Assembly: GCA_965221415.1 (NCBI GenBank)
Contig: OZ244887.1
Location: 434,001-498,000, forward strand
DNA length: 64,000 nt
Reading direction: 5' to 3'
Source of the DNA: UBA8337 sp965221415
Lineage (GTDB): Bacteria > Pseudomonadota > Alphaproteobacteria > RS24
In this document: positions 59,829-64,000 of the stretch, in pieces
How the letters are laid out: the number at the start of each line of letters is the position of its first letter
Position numbering within the stretch: position 1 is the stretch's first letter
Notes under the pieces: model-generated
Told to the model about the DNA's origin: nothing
The model's input: only the letters and a program-made list of their open reading frames with translations
Databases searched by the model: none
Translations under genes and position numbers: made by a program

Positions 59829-61630
59829 TGGCTTTGTATGAAAACGAAGTTGGTCTGTTTTCGCGTCGGATGCTTGTGCTTGGCGGTGCGCAGGCCAGTT
59901 TGTTTGCGTTACTGGTGGGGCGATTGCAGTATTTGCAAGTGATGCAATCGGATGTTTACGCCACTTTGGCTGAGGCGAACCGCGTCAATATTTCGGAAGT
60001 ATCATCGGCGCGAGGGCGGATTACCGATAGAAATGGTAAACTATTTGCCGATAATGACCGCGACTTGCGCGTTGAACTCGTGCCTGAACAGGCTGGTAAT
60101 CTGGACAATATTTTGGAGGATTTGCAGAAGATTCTCGACCTTTCAGCGCATGATATGCGTGCGATACGGCGCAAAATCAAACGCGCGCCGGCTTTCAAAA
60201 GCATCACGATTGCGGAGGATTTGCGGTGGGATAAATTTTCTGCGCTGAACTTGCACTTGCCGTTTCTCCCCGGTGTTACGCCGCGCGTGGGCAATAAACG
60301 GATTTATCCGCAACAGACGAGTGCGGCGCATTTGGTTGGATATGTCGGGGCAAAGACGCGCCGAGATGTGCTTCGCGATGGCAATATTGTGGGCGATATT
60401 GTCGGGCGTAGCGGTATGGAGCGTGATTTTGAGGAGAATTTGCGCGGCACGCCGGGGGTGCGCCATGTCGAGGTCAACGCTTATGGCCGTACGGTGCGCG
60501 AATTGCAAAGCAAGGCTGGTCAGCCCGGCGAAGATTTGCAGCTTTCGATTAACCTCGATTTGCAGAAGGTTCTAGGCGAACGGCTTGATGGCCATAGTGG
60601 GTCGGCGGTGGTTTTGGATGTGCATAATGGCGAGGTTCTCGCGATGGCTTCGGTGCCGTCGTTCAACCCAAACGAGTTTGTTCGCGGCATTGATACTCAA
60701 CGGTGGGAACGGCTATTGGTGCATGAGCGCAAACCGTTGACCAATAAGGCGATGCGGGGTCTTTATGCGCCCGGCTCGATATTCAAAATGTTGGTGGCAC
60801 TGGCCGCATTAGAGGATGATTTAGCCCATCCAGACGAGACGATTGCGTGTACTGGCAGATTTGATTTTGCGGGCGAGTCTTTTCATTGCTGGGAGGCCGA
60901 GGGTCACGGCGAGACCAATATGCTGCAAGCCATTGAGCAGTCTTGCGATGTGTTTTTCTATAATTTGGCGTTGAAGGTTGGCATTGACCGTATCGAGGCG
61001 ATGGCACGTCGTTTTGGTTTTGGCACGGCGACGGGCATTAATTTGTCGGGCGAGAAGACGGGCATTGTGCCGGGGCGCGATTGGAAGCGGGCGAATTATG
61101 AAACAGGTTGGCGGTCTGGCGAGACGGTTATTACGGGTATTGGGCAGGGTTATTTATTGACCACGCCATTGCAATTGGCCGTGATGACAGCGGCGTTGGC
61201 CAATGGCGGTACGCTGGTGACGCCGACATTGACGTATCAAGGCGATGTGATACCCGAAGGGCGCGCGCTGAATATTGCGCCCGAACATTTAGAGTTTATT
61301 CAGACAGCTTTATATCGTGCGGTGAACAGGCCTGATGGCACGGCTTATAGTTCTAGTCTGTTGGTTAATGGCAGTCGCATGGCGGGTAAAACGGGCACGG
61401 TGCAGGTGCGCCGTATTTCGAAAGATGAACGCCTCGGCGGGGTTATTTCGAATAATGACCTTGATTGGCATTTGCGCGACCATTCTTTGTTTGTTGGTTA
61501 TGTGCCGCATCGTCAGCCGCGCTATGCGATTTCTGTGGTGATTGAGCATGGCGGCGGCGGGGCGCAAGTGGCCGCACCGATTGCGCGCGATGTCATGGTG
61601 CATATGCTGCGTATGGATGCAAGCGCATGA
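59828..61630 (+). CDS. mrdA: Penicillin-binding protein 2
   Basis: A 600-residue class B PBP for cell elongation. An N-terminal membrane anchor (MLVLGGAQASLFALLVGRLQYLQV) is followed by the dimerisation domain (SSARGRITDRNGKLFADN). The transpeptidase has SxxK in APGSIFKMLVALAAL, SCD in IEQSCDVFFYNLAL and KTG in AGKTGTVQVRR. YVGYVPHRQPRYAISVVIEHGGGG is close to the end. It crosslinks lateral wall strands made by RodA. It overlaps mreD by one base and rodA by 4 bp. Confidence 0.96.
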   Translation: MALYENEVGLFSRRMLVLGGAQASLFALLVGRLQYLQVMQSDVYATLAEANRVNISEVSSARGRITDRNGKLFADNDRDLRVELVPEQAGNLDNILEDLQKILDLSAHDMRAIRRKIKRAPAFKSITIAEDLRWDKFSALNLHLPFLPGVTPRVGNKRIYPQQTSAAHLVGYVGAKTRRDVLRDGNIVGDIVGRSGMERDFEENLRGTPGVRHVEVNAYGRTVRELQSKAGQPGEDLQLSINLDLQKVLGERLDGHSGSAVVLDVHNGEVLAMASVPSFNPNEFVRGIDTQRWERLLVHERKPLTNKAMRGLYAPGSIFKMLVALAALEDDLAHPDETIACTGRFDFAGESFHCWEAEGHGETNMLQAIEQSCDVFFYNLALKVGIDRIEAMARRFGFGTATGINLSGEKTGIVPGRDWKRANYETGWRSGETVITGIGQGYLLTTPLQLAVMTAALANGGTLVTPTLTYQGDVIPEGRALNIAPEHLEFIQTALYRAVNRPDGTAYSSSLLVNGSRMAGKTGTVQVRRISKDERLGGVISNNDLDWHLRDHSLFVGYVPHRQPRYAISVVIEHGGGGAQVAAPIARDVMVHMLRMDASA

Positions 61631-62751
61631 ACTATCAAGGCCAGATAATTCGCGGCGGCATTTTCGCCCATGCTGAGGAGCTGCATAAGCCGTTGTTTAT
61701 TTGCATTGGCTTATTGGGTTTTGTCGGCGTGCTCGCGCTTTATTCTGTGGCGGGCGGTGATTTCTCGCCTTGGGCATGGCGACATGCGGTGCGCGTGAGT
61801 GTCGGGTTGGGGCTTATGTTCGTTATCGCGGCTATTGAGTTGCGGACGATTTACGCCTTTGCTTATCCCCTGTTTTTTGGCGTGTTGGTGTTGTTGGTCG
61901 GGGTCGAGGTATTGGGGGTCAAAACCATGGGCGCGCAGCGTTGGATTGATTTCGGATTGTTCCGCTTGCAACCATCTGAGTTTATGCGGTTTGCGCTGAT
62001 ATTGGCGCTTGCGCGATTTTATCATGGCATGCATCAAAATGATGTATCGCACCCGCTTAATTTGCTCGCGCCCATCGCGATGATTGGCCTGCCTTGTTTG
62101 TTGGTGTTCAACCAACCTGATTTAGGCACAGCGATTATGTTGGCGTTATCGGGGGTGGGCGTTGTGTTTCTGGCGGGTGTTCATGCGCGTTACTTTGCGG
62201 TTGGGGCGGTGGCGATTGTGGCGGCTATTCCGATTGTCTGGCAGAATCTGCTGGCGTATCAAAAAGACCGCGTCTTGGTATTTTTAAACCCTGAGCAAGA
62301 TCCGTTAGGGGCGGGGTATCATATCATCCAGTCAAAAATCGGTATTGGCTCAGGGGGTGTGTTTGGTAAAGGATTGGCGCAAGGCACGCAAAGCCAGTTG
62401 AATTTCTTGCCAGAGCGACACACTGATTTTATTTTCAGTAATTTTGCCGAAGAAATGGGCTTTGTCGGCAGCCTTGCTCTATTGCTGCTGTTTATGCTGA
62501 CTCTGGTGTTTATTTTCATGATTGCGGGACAAATGCGGCATCATTTTTCTCGTTTGAGCGTGGCAGCTATTGGGCTATCGCTATCGGTATATATTATTGT
62601 TAATCTTGCGATGGTCACGGGATTAGCGCCGGTGGTTGGTGTGCCGTTGCCGTTTGTGTCGTATGGCGGCACATCGCTCTTGACCTTTATGGCAAGTATG
62701 GGTGTGATACTGGCTATGGAACGACAGACAATGGCTGATTTGCCGCATTAG
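61627..62751 (+). CDS. rodA: Peptidoglycan glycosyltransferase RodA
   Basis: A 374-residue SEDS-family membrane protein with about ten membrane segments that polymerises lipid II for elongation. Family blocks are GAQRWIDFGLFRLQPSEFMRFALILALARFYH, FNQPDLGTAIMLALSG, FLNPEQDPLGAGYHIIQSKIGIGSGG and LNFLPERHTDFIFSNFAEEMGF. It ends with VVGVPLPFVSYGGTSLLTFM. It is the elongation counterpart of the FtsW encoded in the dcw cluster. The ATG overlaps the mrdA stop. Confidence 0.97.
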   Translation: MNYQGQIIRGGIFAHAEELHKPLFICIGLLGFVGVLALYSVAGGDFSPWAWRHAVRVSVGLGLMFVIAAIELRTIYAFAYPLFFGVLVLLVGVEVLGVKTMGAQRWIDFGLFRLQPSEFMRFALILALARFYHGMHQNDVSHPLNLLAPIAMIGLPCLLVFNQPDLGTAIMLALSGVGVVFLAGVHARYFAVGAVAIVAAIPIVWQNLLAYQKDRVLVFLNPEQDPLGAGYHIIQSKIGIGSGGVFGKGLAQGTQSQLNFLPERHTDFIFSNFAEEMGFVGSLALLLLFMLTLVFIFMIAGQMRHHFSRLSVAAIGLSLSVYIIVNLAMVTGLAPVVGVPLPFVSYGGTSLLTFMASMGVILAMERQTMADLPH

Positions 62752-62759
62752 GGGGGCTT

Positions 62760-64000
62760 ATGTTTAGAAAAAGAATTCTACCAATAGTGGGTGGCTTGAT
62801 TGCCGTGTTGGTGATTATTGTGCTTGCTCGCACATTTTCAGCACCGAGCACGGAAGAGATAGGCGAGAGCTTTGATTTTACGCCCGATAGCGAGCGCGTC
62901 ACGCGGCTGATGAGCGAGTCGGTGCGCTATAAGACCATCTCTTTTGGGCGCGATAAGCCAACGTCGGCGAAAGAATTATTGGCGTATCATAAATATCTTG
63001 AGCAGCAATTCCCGCTGGTACACAAGAACATTAAACGCGAGGTTATTGGCGATTATTCGCTGCTTTACAGTTGGGAAGGCGCATCGACTGATAAGCCTGT
63101 ATTGCTACTGGGTCATCTTGATGTTGTGCCAGTTATTCCGGGCACGGAGGGCGACTGGAAGCGTCCGCCATTTGAGGGCGTTGTGGCCGATGGCTATATT
63201 TGGGGGCGCGGGACGCTCGATAATAAGGTCAATATTATCGGCATTTTAGAGGCCGCCGAGAATATGTTGCGCATGGGGATTGTGCCGAAACGGACGATTT
63301 ATTTTGCCTTTGGCCATGACGAGGAGCAAGGCGGGATTGATGGCGCGTTGGCGATAGCCAAATTGCTAGAGGCGCGTGGGGTTGAAGCTGAGTTTCTCAT
63401 TGATGAAGGCGGTCTCGTGGCACTTGATGTTGTGCCGGGTGTGGAAGTGCCGTTGGCGATTATCGCGCCTGCCGAAAAAGGCATTGTGACGTTGCAGTTA
63501 AAGGTTGTCGGCGAAGGGGGTCATTCTTCTATGCCGCCAGTGCAAACCTCGATTGGTATTTTGGCGGCAGCGATTGCTTCGCTTGAGGCAAATCAGTTTC
63601 CGAGGGATTTTTCGCATACGCAGGCGTTTTTAGAAACGGTTGCAGACGATATGCCGTTTGCTAGTCGCGTGGTGATGAAGAATCTTTGGCTGTTTAAACC
63701 ATTGGTGATGCGCGCGTTTGCCGACGACCGACAGGCGCAAGCGGGTATGCGCACAACGACTGCCGCAACGATGATTGAGGGCGGTATTAAGGCCAATGTG
63801 TTGCCGATTGATGCGACGGCGAAAGTTAATTTCCGTATTTTGCCGGGTGAAACGGTGCAAACCGTGCGCGACCGCGTTAATGCGGTGATTAATGATGCGC
63901 GTGTTGAGGTGTCGATAGACGGGTCTGGGCAGCGCGGCATGAACCCATCGCCAGTTAGCCCGACGGAAGGCTATGGGTGGAAGAAATTGACCTCGGCTAT
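62760..64000 (+). CDS. Membrane-anchored M20-family peptidase, 3' truncated by the window
   Basis: The ATG at 62760 opens a frame that continues past the right edge; 413 codons are visible. A membrane segment at residues ~8-23 (IVGGLIAVLVIIVLA) would anchor it. The M20 metal motifs are GHLDVVP (first His and Asp), WGRGTLDNKVNIIGILEAAE (bridging Asp), and FGHDEEQGGIDGA (catalytic Glu pair). The layout resembles the PM20D1/CPS1 group of N-acyl amino-acid or peptide hydrolases. GGGGGG precedes the start, nine bases after rodA, so it may be co-transcribed with the shape genes. The substrate is unknown. Confidence 0.85.
   Translation, partial: MFRKRILPIVGGLIAVLVIIVLARTFSAPSTEEIGESFDFTPDSERVTRLMSESVRYKTISFGRDKPTSAKELLAYHKYLEQQFPLVHKNIKREVIGDYSLLYSWEGASTDKPVLLLGHLDVVPVIPGTEGDWKRPPFEGVVADGYIWGRGTLDNKVNIIGILEAAENMLRMGIVPKRTIYFAFGHDEEQGGIDGALAIAKLLEARGVEAEFLIDEGGLVALDVVPGVEVPLAIIAPAEKGIVTLQLKVVGEGGHSSMPPVQTSIGILAAAIASLEANQFPRDFSHTQAFLETVADDMPFASRVVMKNLWLFKPLVMRAFADDRQAQAGMRTTTAATMIEGGIKANVLPIDATAKVNFRILPGETVQTVRDRVNAVINDARVEVSIDGSGQRGMNPSPVSPTEGYGWKKLTSA

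Overview
The window is a contiguous stretch of an alphaproteobacterial chromosome. The class is supported by a circularly permuted two-piece tmRNA gene, an alpha-type SspB adaptor, the order amidase - rnpB - mraZ - rsmH - ftsL - ftsI, a DUF692 bufferin operon, and a meso-diaminopimelate type MurE. The genes are densely packed, with frequent ATGA/GTGA overlaps and several GTG or TTG starts. I cannot place the organism below class from the sequence alone. I see no insertion sequence, prophage, integrase, CRISPR array, rRNA or tRNA.

Region 1 (1-3.4 kb): the C-terminal end of an autotransporter-like outer-membrane barrel, a Gph-type phosphatase, an EamA transporter, a peptidoglycan amidase and the RNase P RNA. 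Region 2 (3.5-22.2 kb) is a complete dcw cluster on the plus strand: mraZ, rsmH, ftsL, ftsI, murE, murF, mraY, murD, ftsW, murG, murC, murB, ddl, ftsQ, ftsA, ftsZ. It is headed by four 10-bp spaced MraZ boxes and closed by a hairpin terminator after ftsZ. Together these genes make lipid II and build the divisome. An M15 peptidase, lpxC and bamD follow (envelope assembly), then recN and ligA (DNA repair and replication).

Region 3 (28.5-38.4 kb) is mostly on the minus strand: an M24 aminopeptidase P, a UvrD/PcrA helicase, a ribbon-helix-helix protein, fumC, sspB and ssrA. A large AsmA-like protein lies on the plus strand. The tmRNA gene sits directly upstream of the gene for SspB, the ClpXP adaptor for tmRNA-tagged proteins. 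Region 4 (38.5-51.8 kb) holds thyA-folA, an SMP-30 lactonase-like protein, mrp, the membrane quality-control set hflK-hflC-DUF2065-degP, serB, miaA, the branched-chain amino-acid operon ilvB-ilvH-ilvC, and a glycine-zipper lipoprotein.

Region 5 (51.9-55.5 kb) is the most distinctive accessory locus. It is a bufferin-type RiPP metallophore operon: a secreted four-cysteine precursor, a DUF692 (MNIO) enzyme, a DUF2063 partner and a DoxX membrane protein. A LysR regulator follows, behind an unusual array of 8-bp repeats and nested palindromes. Region 6 (55.5-64 kb) starts with an unannotated leucine-rich leader peptide whose downstream RNA can form two alternative helices, one covering the leuA ribosome binding site. 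Then come leuA, the rod-shape cluster mreB-mreC-mreD-mrdA-rodA, and a truncated membrane-anchored M20 peptidase.
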